Positions 43,102 through 54,390 of a stretch of 64,000 bases of DNA are shown here, piece by piece; position 1 is the first letter of the stretch, and every line of letters begins with the position of its first letter. Source of the DNA: Vesta saturnalis. Its lineage: Eukaryota > Arthropoda > Insecta > Coleoptera > Lampyridae. Made by a program: the position numbers and the translations under genes. Location of the stretch: assembly GCA_036346205.1 (NCBI GenBank), contig JARFJB010000111.1, positions 251,001 through 315,000 on the forward strand, given 5' to 3'. The notes beneath the pieces are model-generated. The model saw only the letters and a list, made by a program, of their open reading frames with translations, had not been told where the DNA came from and searched no databases.

Positions 43102-44596
43102 TTTTTGACTTACTTTGCGCTTTTTTATACCATTGTATCTTGAGTCCAACTTTGGATTTAGATTATATATTTTTGGCGAAACGATAGTTTTTCATTTTTA
43201 TTGTAGAAAAGTTTCTACGATTCAAATTAATTTTCTTTTTACTTTGCCCACAGGGACATTTATTCTTTGTGGTGGAGTTTAATTTTACTTCATTCCTTCT
43301 TTTTTGCACTAGTTTGTGCGAGTGTACATTTGTACGTATTAAGTATTAATTATTTTTTTCATTTTTGAATTGAGCGTTAGTGCTCGAGTGGAAGTTCCTC
43401 CTTGCTGGGATTTGCCGGGTGCATGTATGTTTTGACTTAATGTGATAGGAAAAAAAAGTGTTTTCGTTAAGTCTATTATTTTTTGCCAATACCTTTTGGT
43501 ACTCAAGATTACATTAATTATAGAGGCGCATTCCTTTCTTTCGGGTGGCTGGATGGGATCTACATGTAGGGATGGTTATTTAGGGTTACACTCACCTCTA
43601 TCTTTTTCATTCTTCGAGTGTATCCCTGCTCGAACATCAGAGCCCTTAACTTCCTCCTTTTATTCTTTCGGGTGGGTTTCTTCGCACGACTATCTCTGTG
43701 TGCAGGGGTTGGGAATGGTATTTGGTTCGGGTTGGGGGTTTTTAGGTCGACGGCCCTATAGCCTGTCAGGGGTTGGGAAAAGGGGGCGTAATTCGCTAAG
43801 TATGTTTCGATGAACGAATGAATGTAGGATGATGACACCCAAATACCTACCCAAACTCAAAATCCTTTTCCGCTTTGAGATCCCCACAACTTAGCTTACA
43901 CCTTTTTATTTTACTCCCAGTTCATTTATGTTTTAGTTTTGAGGGCTGTACCGCCTCACGTTATACCTTCTTTTACGCTGCGTGTTTAAAGATTGTACTT
44001 GAAGTTTGCTGCGCATAAAGCCGAGCTAATCTTTGGTAGACCGATCTATCTTCTACTCTTCTTGCTTCCTTTCATTTCCCCCCTTTGGGTGAATTCTAAG
44101 CCTCTCGGGGTATAAGATGCACCCCTGCCGTGCCCGCCTGTCCGATTCCCCCTTCTTAGTGGATAGGGGGGTGGGAGCGGTAAGATGCGCAACAATATTT
44201 TCTAGAGTTATTTTTGCAAGCTCTTGTGATGCAACTGAGGGTCGTTCTGATTTTATGAGCACCGAACAACGAGTACGGTTGGAGAACATAGTAGTTTTGT
44301 GTTTTATTATTTTATTTTTTATAATTATGACCTAGTAACGGTAGATTGCCGAAGGGCTCAGGTGGGAGTTGGAGCCAGGGTGTCCGCTCCTCCAGTATGA
44401 ATGACTCTTGGTTGGTGAATGTTGTTGGTTCTGGAGGGTGAATTACGTCCGCCACGTGGTTTCCGCGTGGTGTCGCGTTTAGTCCGCTTCGTTAGGGTTT
44501 TAAAATTCAAGGGAGGGGTTTTGATTTTGCTAGGGGGTTGGGTTGTCTTGGGATTTTAATTTTCGTTTTCTTTATGATTACGCTAGGTTCTCCTTT
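43102..44596. other. 3' non-coding part of the Gypsy element
   Basis: About 1.5 kb without a recognisable gene. Open frames at 43442-43813 and 44117-44335 lack membrane or surface-protein features expected of env. Probably untranslated. Confidence 0.6.
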
Positions 44597-44608
44597 GGGG
44601 AGGGGGTG
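44597..44608 (+). promoter_or_regulatory. Polypurine tract
   Basis: ggggaggggg run directly before the 3' LTR, the expected primer site for plus-strand synthesis. Confidence 0.8.
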
Positions 44609-46183
44609 TGTTACGGTCCGAAACCGGTTAATTATTTTTTTTAAACATTAAAACTTAGTGTCCACACTCACTATATCATCATTAGATTCTGCTATCGTCA
44701 ATCAATTAATGTATTTTCACTAACCATCATTGAGCTACTATTTTTTCAACATCAATAGTTTTTCTACAGTTTTAACTTCGATAGAATATAGTTCGGAAAT
44801 TGGCCGCAGGTAGGCAGGTAAAACGAGTGATTTTGCTTTAACAGCATGACAGTTGAGGGTGAAAAAGGAATTAAATTTCGGTTAATTTAAGAAGCATCCC
44901 TGGTCTTTGGGGATTAATTATGCTATAAATATAAATTATCCACAACCAGATTTATTGGTGATTCATTATTTTTACCTGCTCAACGAGGTGCGTATTACAT
45001 AACCTCCTACCACGAGGTAACATGTTTTTCATTTTTAGCTATCGTTTTGAGACAATTGATTCTCCCATTTTAATTATATAAAGCCGTAGCTCACCGACAT
45101 ATTTTCTACTTTTACATCATTGGAAATATCGTATAATTGATAGAATTGAAAATTGATTAGTAACCTTCAAAGATCTGTATTCAAACAGGTTTGTTTTAGA
45201 AGTAATTTCTTGCCGTTTAGTTATACTATATTTATAGATCGTCAAGTTTGGGTTTGCGATTTCCTTTACTTATATTTCCACATATGGAACATAAATTTAT
45301 TACGAGGAACTTTGGTAATGCTGTCTCGGAAGATTCACCTGAGATAACCGACAGGGAATCCAGTCAGGAGACCTCTTAACCAAAACCGGCACGGGTTGAC
45401 CTATGATAGCCACTCGCTTTCCGGTTATGTATAGTTTTACGTATCTTTAAAGTATTTTGATTATTATTGCCTTATGTGTACTTTGATGTTTCAATTGTAT
45501 TAATTAGGATTTAATGCTTACTGAAAGGTGCCCACTGGTAGATTTTCATTTTATTGCACCTATATTAATGACCTTGACAAAATAATAGATAGAAATTTAA
45601 TACCGAGTAACCAGTCATATGGTTGAAATGTTACCTTACTTATCACAGGCCTAACTGTTCTATTGGGTTATAGAAGAGTATTTTTAGAGATCCATAACAG
45701 AAATTCAAATTACAAATGTTTCTTAATGTAATGAATTAATTATGACAAATAGCTGAATATTTCTTTTACTAAATAAGGGGGACTTTCCAATTTGATTAAA
45801 TGTATGAGTTATTATGACTCGAGTATAAAACAAGTACTTGGTTAAATACTTCAGGGTCAGTTTTAAGCAAATTCAATCATAAGTTTTGTGTTGTAACCCT
45901 TATTGGTAATTCCATCATTACAAATGCTGATTATGTCTTTAGTGTGTGCCAAAGAATACTTATGTTTAGGAAAATAAGGGAAACCTTATTTGAATTATTA
46001 TTAGAATTATTAATTTGAGCTTATTAAAATTGATTTACGTACTAATAAAAACAACTTATTTTATCGTCTTCAAGACGATTGGCGCCCTCTCTTTTATTCT
46101 TTATTCTGTTAAATCCTTCCCCACGACTTGCCTCCGCAATACTAAGAGCTAGCCGAAGAGCCTTGTACCCTAGGTAGGTAGCA
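44609..46183 (+). repeat. 3' LTR of the Gypsy element
   Basis: Almost identical to the 5' LTR. It differs by one substitution (tagttcacc/tagctcacc) and about eight one- or two-base length changes, nearly all in homopolymers. Confidence 0.93.
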
Positions 46184-46445
46184 TCCGGCCCCCACATTTT
46201 GATGGTCTCCCATTATCCAGGATCACTCAATTACAATGTCCTCCATTCTCACGCTTACCACTATACCAAGGTTATCATTTTCAAGGTTCACACGCCATCA
46301 AGGTTACCACAACCTCAAGGTTCCCACACTTACAATGTCCTCCACCTCTCATGTTTACCACTTTTCCAAGGTTACACAATACATATATCAACCATGTCAT
46401 TTTTCAAAGTTAACTATACATATGTTTTTACAAGGTCGTTCTTTC
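46184..46445. repeat. 17-bp-period motif array, copy 2, right fragment
   Basis: Matches 12615-12875: CAAGGTT at about 46268, 46283, 46300, 46316 and 46368, with variants between, spaced 15-17 bp. Confidence 0.7.
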
Positions 46446-46502
46446 CTTTAAAAGTAGGGATAACTACACATATAGTATCGTGTTATTTCCACCAGTGTCA
46501 AT

Positions 46503-46902
46503 ATGTCTGCTAGCCCAGTACAGAACAATTGTGATGATAGAGAGTGTTACCAACCATTATCACCTTTTAATCTAAGTGTGCGGCGAGCATGTCAACTAAT
46601 CCCCAACTGGGTGCAATTTGAAAAAAAGGGTTACTGCGTTCTGCAACATTAGAAGCATCAAAGAACACATTTACTCTTCATACTCGTTATCATCTTGTTG
46701 GCCTTATGCATTTATGCTATGACTGCTGCAAAGCATTGCAACCAAGTGAACACCGAGTTATTGACCATCATGCACATATGGATAGATGGGTCGCCAAAAA
46801 TACTGGTGCTCATCGTGTAGAGCACCCCTAACAATGGTTCACGAGGTGTATGAAACTGGTTCATGCATACTCTGCGGTGAAGTTTATTATTTGGACAATT
46901 AG
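46503..46902 (+). pseudogene. Small Cys-rich ORF upstream of the BIR gene, copy 2
   Basis: The clearer of the two copies. It reads MSASPVQNNCDDRECYQPLS, FNLSVRRACQLIPNWVQFEK, then shifted TRYHLVGLMHLCYDCCKALQ, PSEHRVIDHHAHMDRW, and shifted KYWCSSCRAPLTMVHEVYET then GSCILCGEVYYLDN to a TAG. Three CxxC pairs suggest zinc binding. Two frameshifts and one stop break it. I know no matching family. Confidence 0.45.
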
Positions 46903-46958
46903 TTATTTTATAATGTATATATTGTATACAATAAATTATTTCGTGTTAGTATCTTTCT

Positions 46959-47300
46959 GTGTTCTACGGTGAGAAGATGTGTGACGTGACACCAACCTTT
47001 TATTATCCTCAGTATTACAATTGTTTCGATCAACGTTTACTTACGTATCGAACATGGTCTAGAGTTTACTCACCTACATCGCTTGCAGCAGCAGAGTTCA
47101 TTTCCATATCTTCAGACGATACGGTTGAATGTTTCATGTGTGGAGTTCGAATAAACCAATGGCGGTCATCTGACACACCGCTACAGGAGCATCTCCGATG
47201 GGCACCACACTGCACGTACGCTCAATTACTTGCACCACGTCCTCGCAGGTGTAATGATACAGAAGTGGAAAGGATCTTTTGCACTTGTACTAAATCATAA
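46959..47300 (+). CDS. BIR-domain protein of the Polinton, copy 2
   Basis: Same gene as 13406-13783, here with an ATG at 46977 (MCDVTPTFYYPQYYN). BIR ligands CX2CX16HX6C are intact (VECFMCG...HLRWAPHC), but the conserved Gly before F is Glu (AAAEF). It stops after CTCTKS, shorter than copy 1 by about a dozen residues. Right half lies in the TIR. Confidence 0.78.
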   Translation: MFYGEKMCDVTPTFYYPQYYNCFDQRLLTYRTWSRVYSPTSLAAAEFISISSDDTVECFMCGVRINQWRSSDTPLQEHLRWAPHCTYAQLLAPRPRRCNDTEVERIFCTCTKS

Positions 47301-47696
47301 TGTTTTATTCCTAGAGAAAATCATATATCTGAATAATACAGTGATTACATTTTTACATACAACAAATAAATATGTTAGCATATCATTATCTTTTTTTAAT
47401 TTGGTTCTAAGTGTGGTATCAGAAATGTAAAAAATTACATGAGCAAGCATTGAAAAAGTGAGTAGGTAGGGTGCGCAAGTAGCTTTGAGAATGTGTTGAG
47501 TGTTAGTAACCTACGTATTTTTTACACCTTACAGCAGTGGTAATCTTAGAAATGTGCGACCTTAGAAAAGTTGTGTGCGAACATGACCTACTTATTTCAT
47601 AACCTAGAACTGGTGGGACCTTGAAAGTGTGGTAACCGTGGAAATCTGGGACCTTGGAATTGTGGTGGGTTCCAAAAGTCTCCAATCTTACGTGCT
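47103..47696. repeat. Right terminal inverted repeat of Polinton copy 2
   Basis: Homologous to 13565-14155, ending at 47696 with TGAAAA after it (47697-47702). A small deletion near 47460 removes part of the copy 1 sequence. Confidence 0.85.
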
Positions 47697-47744
47697 TGAA
47701 AATTTTTCCGATGTTGTATGTAAATTTTTTTATTAAACTACACA

Positions 47745-47985
47745 GACCTGAATTTGAAGTGAGGCACCCTAAATATCGATTTAGTTTACAAAGCCGTAAC
47801 TTTTTTATTTATTGATGAATTTGATCGATTTTTGAATTATTTTTTTCTAAGTTATTCAGATTCAAATGACAGTTTAAAAATACTTACACGTTCTACACAC
47901 GCTGCCTCTACAGGGTGATATACGTAAGAAGATCTTGTTTACTTTTTCCAGTAGAGTGTCTCGCACTTATTGATCACAATAGTTA
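47745..47985 (-). repeat. Short interspersed element, copy B left partner
   Basis: Counterpart of 14206-14440 after the duplication; inverted relative to 50645-50890. Confidence 0.6.
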
Positions 47986-48192
47986 CCTGCATTTGTAGTC
48001 ATCATACCAGTTTTTTTAATTTTAAGTATATTGTAGATCAACGGGTAAATTAAAAAACAATTGTATTTACACTTGCAATTACCGGCTTGGTATACAAAGT
48101 TTAAAGAATGTAAAGTTGGCTTAGACAAGATTCTTTGACGTTTTTGATCAATTGTTTGACACTTCTGTCACGTACTCTCCAAAATAATTGTA

Positions 48193-49387
48193 CTAAGTGA
48201 CGTAGAAAGAAGAACACCCAGTAATAATGAATATTTTGTTAGAATTTTTTGGGAATATGTTTGTTTATGTTAAGATAAAAACAATCCATTTGTTAGCCAT
48301 ATTACTCCAGCGGTTTTTGCGTTAATCTTTAACATTTACGATCACGTAGCCTTAAAACCATTTGTAACTACAGTTGTCATTTAAGACGTGTAAAAGACAT
48401 TACAAAAAGCTTCTTTAATTGAATCACGATGCGTCGAGTTTCGGAAGTTAAGCGAGTTTGATAGGGGTCGAATTGTAGGCTTACGAGAGGCTGGTTTGTC
48501 TATGAGAGATATAGCCGATAGAACTCAACGAAGTTTAAACAGTGTGGCAATCTGTGTTCGGGCATGGAACCAAGACGGCCGTACACGAAGAGCGAGAGGT
48601 ACAGGACGTCCTCAAAGAACCACAGAAATCGAATTTTGTGCTATCACTGACTCCTGGACACCGTCGTGATCGTCTAACGTGGTGCAGAGAACGAGAAAAT
48701 TGGGACCAAGAATGGAATTCAATTGTCTTCAGCGATGAGTCCAGATTTTGTTTGGGCATGCATGACGGTCGTGAGAAGACGGCGTGGTGAAAGACAAGAT
48801 CCCCAATTTTCTGTGGAAAGGCATGTGCACCACACAGTTGAAGTTATGCTATGGGGGGGGGGGGCTATTGTTATTGGAAGTAAGTCACCTTTGGTCTTCA
48901 TTACAAGTAACATGGCCGCTGCGCGATACATCCAGCAGATCGTGGAATCCCATATTATACCTTATGTTCAGACCATCCCCAACAGCACATTCCAACAAAA
49001 CAACGCACGACCGTATGTTGCTAGGGCTTCTTTGGCTAATTTTGAGGCCAACCAAGTTTCTTCGTTGCCTTGGCCACCAAGATCTCCCGATCTTTCACCC
49101 ATCGAGCATGGGATATTATGGGAAGAAGATTACTCAATTTACCCCACTCCCCACAAACTCTAGTGGCTCTGCAGCATGAGTTGCAGGTAGCATGGGATGA
49201 GATACCTCAGGAGGAAATCGATCACTTCATTAGAAGTATGCCCAGACGTGTTAATGAGTGCATAAGACATCGTGGCGACGCAACACATTTTGAAGTTTAC
49301 TAGTGTAACTTGAATACACTTGTATACTAAAAACTGTTCAAATAAATTGATTATTACTGGGTGTTCTTCTTTCTATGTCACTTAGTG
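48193..49387 (+). mobile_element. Tc1-like element 1 (copy B)
   Basis: TIRs ctaagtgacgtagaaagaag and, from the right, cactaagtgacatagaaag, with TA on each side (48191-48192, 49388-49389). In copy A only its 5' part survives. Confidence 0.85.
48429..49303 (+). pseudogene. Tc1-like transposase 1
   Basis: ATG 48429 then, after a frameshift, GRIVGLREAGLSMRDIADRT and RAWNQDGRTRRARGTGRP. The catalytic part has RLTWCRERENWDQEWNSIVF and SDESRF (first D), then shifted GERQDPQFSVERHVHHTVEV and IPYVQTIPNSTFQQNNARPY. The second catalytic aspartate is Asn here (QNNARP for QDNARP). RSPDLSPIEH carries the third acidic residue. It ends EVY at 49303. Confidence 0.82.
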
Positions 49388-49403
49388 TATTACTTAAGTT
49401 AAA

Positions 49404-50394
49404 GTGCCTCGATTAGAAAACGTTCTTATGGGAAGGTGTATTGGACTGATTTAATAAGGTGTCTCGCGTACAGAAGTCAGTAGACGTTTTGGTGTGCCAA
49501 GGTGGTCCATAAATCGGGCATAGAAAAGATATCTGGAAAACAACACACCAAATTACACACACGGCGTTGCATAACTCCCGCAACGGACAGATTTTTGAGA
49601 AGAACTGTTCTGCAAAACCGACATTCCAATTCCACGCAGGTAAAATAGACTTTGCTTGGATCAAGACAAGTTAATGTTTTCAATGCCACTATAATAAATA
49701 GACTTAAGGAAGCAAATTTATGTTTCAAACGTCCTGCACGGCATATAAAATAGATTGCTGCACATAAAAGAAATCGTCTACAATTTGTCCGTGACCACAA
49801 ACACTGGAATGATGTCGACTGGTCAAACTGTCTATTTACAGATGGATCGCGTTTTTGCTTACATCCAGACAGTAATCGTATCGAGTGTGGAGACAGCAGA
49901 ATGAGGTATGGCCAGAATTGTACTGTAGAGCATGTTCCTTTTAATGGACGCTCTGTAACGGTTTGGGGAGGCATAGTACTAGGCAACCGGAAAACCGAAT
50001 TGGTCGTGTTTATTAACTCAACGGTGAATGCTCGAAATTATCTGATTCAGATGCTGGAACCAATCGTTCTGCCATATTCACAGGCTGAGGGTCCAGCATT
50101 TGTTTATATGGACGACAATGCCAGGCCTCACCGCGCTGTTACTATCAACAATTTTTTAGGGTATGGTATGGTATTACACGAACGGTTTGGCCTGCATTGT
50201 CTCCAGACTATAGAGTATGTGTGGGACGCTCTTCAAAGTCGCCTTCATGCTTACAATAATGTCAACGACTTGGCTATTGCTCTGCAGGAAGAGTTGGACG
50301 CTCTACCCGGCGGCTTAATCGACTTAAGGCTTATAAGAAGCATGCTCAGACGATGTGATAGAGTAATAAGGGCTCAAGGAAAAACAAACTCATG

Positions 50395-50395
<1 letters not shown>
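49404..50395 (+). pseudogene. Tc1-like transposase 2
   Basis: The N-terminus, starting at GTG, reads PRLENVLMGRCIGL and SRTEVSRRFGVPRWSINRA, an HTH. The middle is full of stops and RLQFVRDHKHWNDVDWSNCL with FTDGSRF. From 49901 an open stretch has VTVWGGIVLGNRKTELVVFI, NYLIQMLEPIVLPYSQAEGP, VYMDDNARPHRAVTINNFLG (second D intact) and EYVWDALQSRLHA. Inactive because of upstream stops. Confidence 0.8.

Positions 50396-50444
<49 letters not shown>
50396..50444. repeat. (AAT)n microsatellite
   Basis: About 16 units; longer than the copy A equivalent. Confidence 0.9.
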
Positions 50445-50445
<1 letters not shown>

Positions 50446-50644
50446 TCTTAACTCTAGCTTAAGCTTAGATAATTGATGTCATGGTTATGTTTTAGACGTT
50501 TTGTGGTTCCAATATTCCATTATTACAGTGTCAATACAATTTTTTTTCAATTTATCTTTTGATCTATAAAAGATAGAGCTGAAATTCAAAAACAGGTATG
50601 GTGATGATAAATATAGGTAGCTATTATGCCATAGAGTATATATA

Positions 50645-50890
50645 CACAGGGTGTTTAGTAATATCGAGACACTCCACTGAAAAAGGTTACAAAAACTTGC
50701 TCACGTATATCACCCTGTAGAGGCAGCGTATATAGAAAATTTAAGTAGTTTTAAACTAACGTTTGAATCTGAACAATTTAGGAAAAAATAATTCAAAAAT
50801 CCTTAATATCCATCAATAAATAAAAAGTTACGGCTTTGTAAACTTGATCGATATTTACGGTGGCTCACTTCAAATTCGGGTCTGTGTATT
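50645..50890 (+). repeat. Short interspersed element, copy B right partner
   Basis: Begins CAGGGTGTTTAGTAATATCG; counterpart of 15950-16187. Confidence 0.6.
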
Positions 50891-51620
50891 ACCTTTGGAA
50901 TGAAGCTTCATTAATCATCATCTTCAAAAAGTTTCCTGTTATTTAAATCTGTAGATTCATCATGACCTCTTAGGGCAATAGATTGCCTGCTACGAAATGT
51001 CAACCATCAATCATTCACACACACCTTCTAAATATAATACATTTTCTTGTACTTCTTCTGAATATTTTTTATTTACTTTTTCAATAACAGTGCTTTTTTT
51101 ATCTGCTTCCTTTAGAGAGTTGAATTTAGTGTTACTACTTCGATGCGAGTTACTTTTTTCATGATTTTAAAATGCTTTTACAGCTTTCTTCCATTTGGAA
51201 AACCTACAGAGTGTAAATATATCTTCTGCATTATTTTTTTTCTGGATTGTAAAACGAACGGCAGACAGAATGCTTTATCGGTTAGAGGACTGTATTCCAA
51301 CCAAGAAAACGTTTTATACCGCTCTGGCCTTCTCGTGGTTGAAATGAGGCTTTCCTAAAACACGGCTTAGCCAAACCTGAACAATGAGCAGGATCACGCT
51401 TAGTAATTAGACCAACTATCAATTGGTCAGTTGAACTAGATGAACAGCTGGGCATCTGCATTTCATCTGCAGGACTATTGTCCTTTGTAGTTGCGGTTGA
51501 CGGACCGGATGACGAGCCTAACCCGTCTTCTACATTTAGTTCTGGTTCATGTTCCAAAGCAACTCCTTCTAGCGGTTTACCTTCTAACCGTTTCTTTTTG
51601 CTCGTTAGGCGCTGAGCTAA
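50891..51620 (-). pseudogene. hAT transposase N-terminal part, copy B
   Basis: Starts MEHEPELNVEDGLGSSSGPS; retains the linker and HCSGLAKPCFRKASFQPRE. About 20 bp after that are deleted relative to copy A, putting the zinc finger (FCFVCRSFYNPEKK in copy A) out of frame. Non-functional. Confidence 0.7.
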
Positions 51621-52970
51621 AGTAGGGCAGTAACGAACTCTGCTCTTTTTTGTTCTTCTGAGCCTGAAAAAACAGTAAAAATAGCAAAAAGAACATAAAT
51701 AGAGGCAAAATGCTATTAGAACACAGTGTCCGAAAGCTAAAAGTCACACAAATTTAATATGAAATGCATAGGATTTTTAGATTTTGGGCCCTGGTGTGCT
51801 GCTATTTCTCATTCGATTGTTTTGGCAGTTATACCATTCGATAGGGAATCCCAAGCTTTGGACTAGTAATTTCGGAAGATCCTGTATATAATTAGAAGTG
51901 GAATAAATACGACTGAAAGACACTTAACAATGGCCCTAACTGGCAAAACTAATAAAGTTAGAAGTTGAGGTTATGTTGCGAGCAGCTCATTGACCTTCAG
52001 TCAGGATAAAGATTTTCAATATTTTAGCATTCGGCCTAGTTTGATGTAAACGAAGTTGGGGAAACTCCAGAAACTGACTAATAAGTTAAACCTACGAAAC
52101 AACTGAAATAAACTTAACATGTCTCAGTCCATGCAGTCATACGACGCGACGGTTCACTTGAAATGTAATAGTGTTGGTTTGATTAAATTTATTTCGCTTA
52201 ATCACTTGCGACCTATTATCGTCCATGTGATTATAATAAATAAACTTATAAATAATCTACAACAATATGTACGTACATATCATACTGCACTAATGTAATG
52301 CATCTACTGAGGAGTGAGGTTAAAGAGCACACCAACAGGCAGACGGCACGACAACATTCTTGCTTCCAGTTGTAAAGACAAAAGAGTACAACAGTGTTAC
52401 CTGTGCGGCCGCCCTTGTTGCCAAGTCTCGCTATGCAGTCTGTGTATTGCAAAGTTATCAATTCCAGACGGATACATCGCTCATTCTCGCGCTTTTCATT
52501 GTGTAAAGTCTACTACTCCAAGTTTATGATTTACAAGTTTTCAACACAATATGCTATCTTTCTGTGCTAAACTAAGCATGATTAATGGAGAATCGATAAA
52601 GTTAAACAAATTCTCTGTTGCAGACCTGTATTTTTCAATTTTAGGTATTTTTAATTAAGACATAATAATTTATTAAAACAATTCAAAATTCTGGGATGGC
52701 AAAATACTGGACTAGACAATTCTGTGGTGGCAACTGCCACCTCTTGCGACCCCCGAATTACGCCTATGCAGTATTACCACAGCTACCAGTATTACTTTGT
52801 GCGTTCTATTTAAACGGTGAAATTGGAAGGTTCAGTGCTTCGAGATAGGTTAGATATAACGAAAAAAGGCTTAATCGAAACACGGTTAAATTAGTCCTGC
52901 ATCCGTGTATCTTGATAACTCTAAAAAATAAGGATGATTCATAAAAGTCTTTTGACGTTCTAAAGTTTAC
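51621..52970. other. Stretch between hAT remnant and ABCC copy B
   Basis: Plus-strand frame 52314-52529 encodes CKDKRVQQCYLCGRPCCQ then SLCSLCIAKLSIPDGYIAHS, a Cys-rich knuckle that could be the end of a piggyBac-like or other transposase. Its copy A equivalent is frameshifted. Nothing else is recognised. Confidence 0.35.
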
Positions 52971-54259
52971 CTTTTGTGCCATATCCGCCAATGTATTTGC
53001 CATTTGTCCACCAGTTTGTTGGACTAAATTATAAAATACGCCTTTTTCATTCTTTAACAGTGTGTGTGGGTGGTCAAATTCAACAAGTTCGCCAGAATCA
53101 ATTACTAATACCCTATCGGAGTCCATAATGGTATACAGCTTATGAGCAATCGTTATTACCGTACAATTACAAAATATTTTTTTAATCGTTTCTTGAATAA
53201 TAAAATCTGTTTCTGAATCCACATTTGCAGTTGCTTCATCTAAAATTATAATCTTGTTATTCCTTAGGACTGCACGTGCCAAACATAGCAATTGACGTTG
53301 ACCCACACTGAAACTAACACCACCTTGAGTAAGTTCTAAATTTAAACCTAAAAGAAAAACTGCTGATATTATATAATGACAGAATGTTATGCGGACCTTC
53401 GCTTAGTGTACTTATTAGTTCTTTTAATCTAACCGCTTCTAATGCTTTCCAAATTACTTCATCATCGAACTGATTGGCAGGATCCAAGTTCATTTTAATT
53501 GTTCCCGTAAATAATACCGGATCTTGGGGAATGATCGACATATTTCTGCGTAAGTGTTGTAAATTTATAGAGTTAATATCAATCTGATCAATCTTTATGC
53601 ACCCTTCTGCTTTAGATAGCTGGAAAAGCGCAGATGCTATAGATGACTTTCCTGCTCCTGTTCTTCCGACAACTCCAATTTTTTCTGAAGGCCTAATCGT
53701 AAAAGTTAGGTTTTTTAAAATATATGGAAGTGAAGGTGCGTATTTGAAAGAAACATTTTCAAAAGTAACTTCACCACTGTTCGGCCAAGAAGGTGGAAGA
53801 GCTTGAGAGAATAAACTATTAAATGGTCGTTCTTGTTCTATTAAAGAATATTCTTTAATTCGTTCTACTGAAACCATACTATTTTCTACATCCGTAAATT
53901 GCCTCATGCAATATTGCATTTCAGTTGATAGTTGGAATGCTTGGGTTAGGGTTAAACCAATGTATCCGGCAGATGTTCCTAATTCGTGATCATTAATTAA
54001 TGAACATTGTAGTCTGGAAATAATTTTATACCGTTCTCAAAAGTAAAATATAAGGTTACTGCTGATATAAATAGAAAACATATTATGTCAATCCAATATG
54101 CAAATGCTCTGGAGGCAGCAAAAGATAAGTCATGGAAAGAACTGTGTTTATCTTGGTGATTATAAAACTCATTTTCTAATTTTTCTTCCACCTTAAATGC
54201 TCTTATCGTCGTTAATCCTTGTAATGAACTATTAATATGTCCATAAATTGGACTGCGTA
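52971..54259 (-). CDS. ABCC (MRP4-like) copy B, exons encoding end of TMD2 and NBD2
   Basis: Exons 54259-54032, 53978-53397 and 53347-52971, with 53- and 49-bp introns. Content matches copy A: GLTTIRAFKVEEKLENEF, helix ICFLFISAVTLYFTF, QYCMRQFTDVENSMVSVERI, Walker A GRTGAGKSSI, Q-loop IPQDPVLFTGT, signature VSFSVGQRQLLCLARAVL, Walker B IIILDEATANVD and H-loop IAHKL. A donor in the second exon is GTCCGC (GTCAGC in copy A), a weak site. The last visible donor, AAAAG/GTAAAC at 52970, implies a small further exon. Only a handful of residues differ from copy A. The protein would be a membrane exporter of organic anions or conjugates by family. Confidence 0.88.
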
Positions 54260-54390
54260 CTAAAACAAAAATTAATGATATATCTGAACAGAATTTATTT
54301 TATAGTGTTAATGGTTAATCCATGAGTGGTCTTGAGCCCGTTTACTTGAACAATTTTCTATTTTATTTTGTGCTGGTACGTAAATATTTA

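Larger units (their letters stand above)
36745..46183 (+). mobile_element. Ty3/Gypsy LTR retrotransposon, 9.4 kb
   Basis: LTRs of 1582 and 1575 bp start TGTTACGG and end TAGCA. The TSD is tccg (36741-36744, 46184-46187); the empty site is seen in Polinton copy 1 at about 12618. Order gag, protease, RT, RNase H, integrase is that of Ty3/Gypsy. No env. The LTRs differ by a single clear substitution and several single-base homopolymer indels, so insertion is recent. Confidence 0.95.
30539..47696. mobile_element. Polinton/Maverick element, copy 2 (left part missing, split by a Gypsy element)
   Basis: Homologous to 4298-14155 of copy 1, from the middle of polB to the right TIR, followed by the same TGAAAA. 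The Gypsy element at 36745-46183 interrupts it. It retains polB palm motifs and the capsid C-terminus, which copy 1 lost. It lacks the protease, core-like, PLA2-like and ATPase segment, deleted near 35770. Confidence 0.88.
49390..50450 (+). mobile_element. Tc1-like element 2 (copy B), ends unclear
   Basis: A second, different Tc1-like sequence directly after element 1. I see no clear TIR pair; the limits are approximate. Confidence 0.55.

Noticed and set aside
43442..43813. Possible env gene of the Gypsy element
   Set aside because: Short, with no signal peptide plus membrane anchor pattern or cleavage site; better seen as non-coding 3' region.
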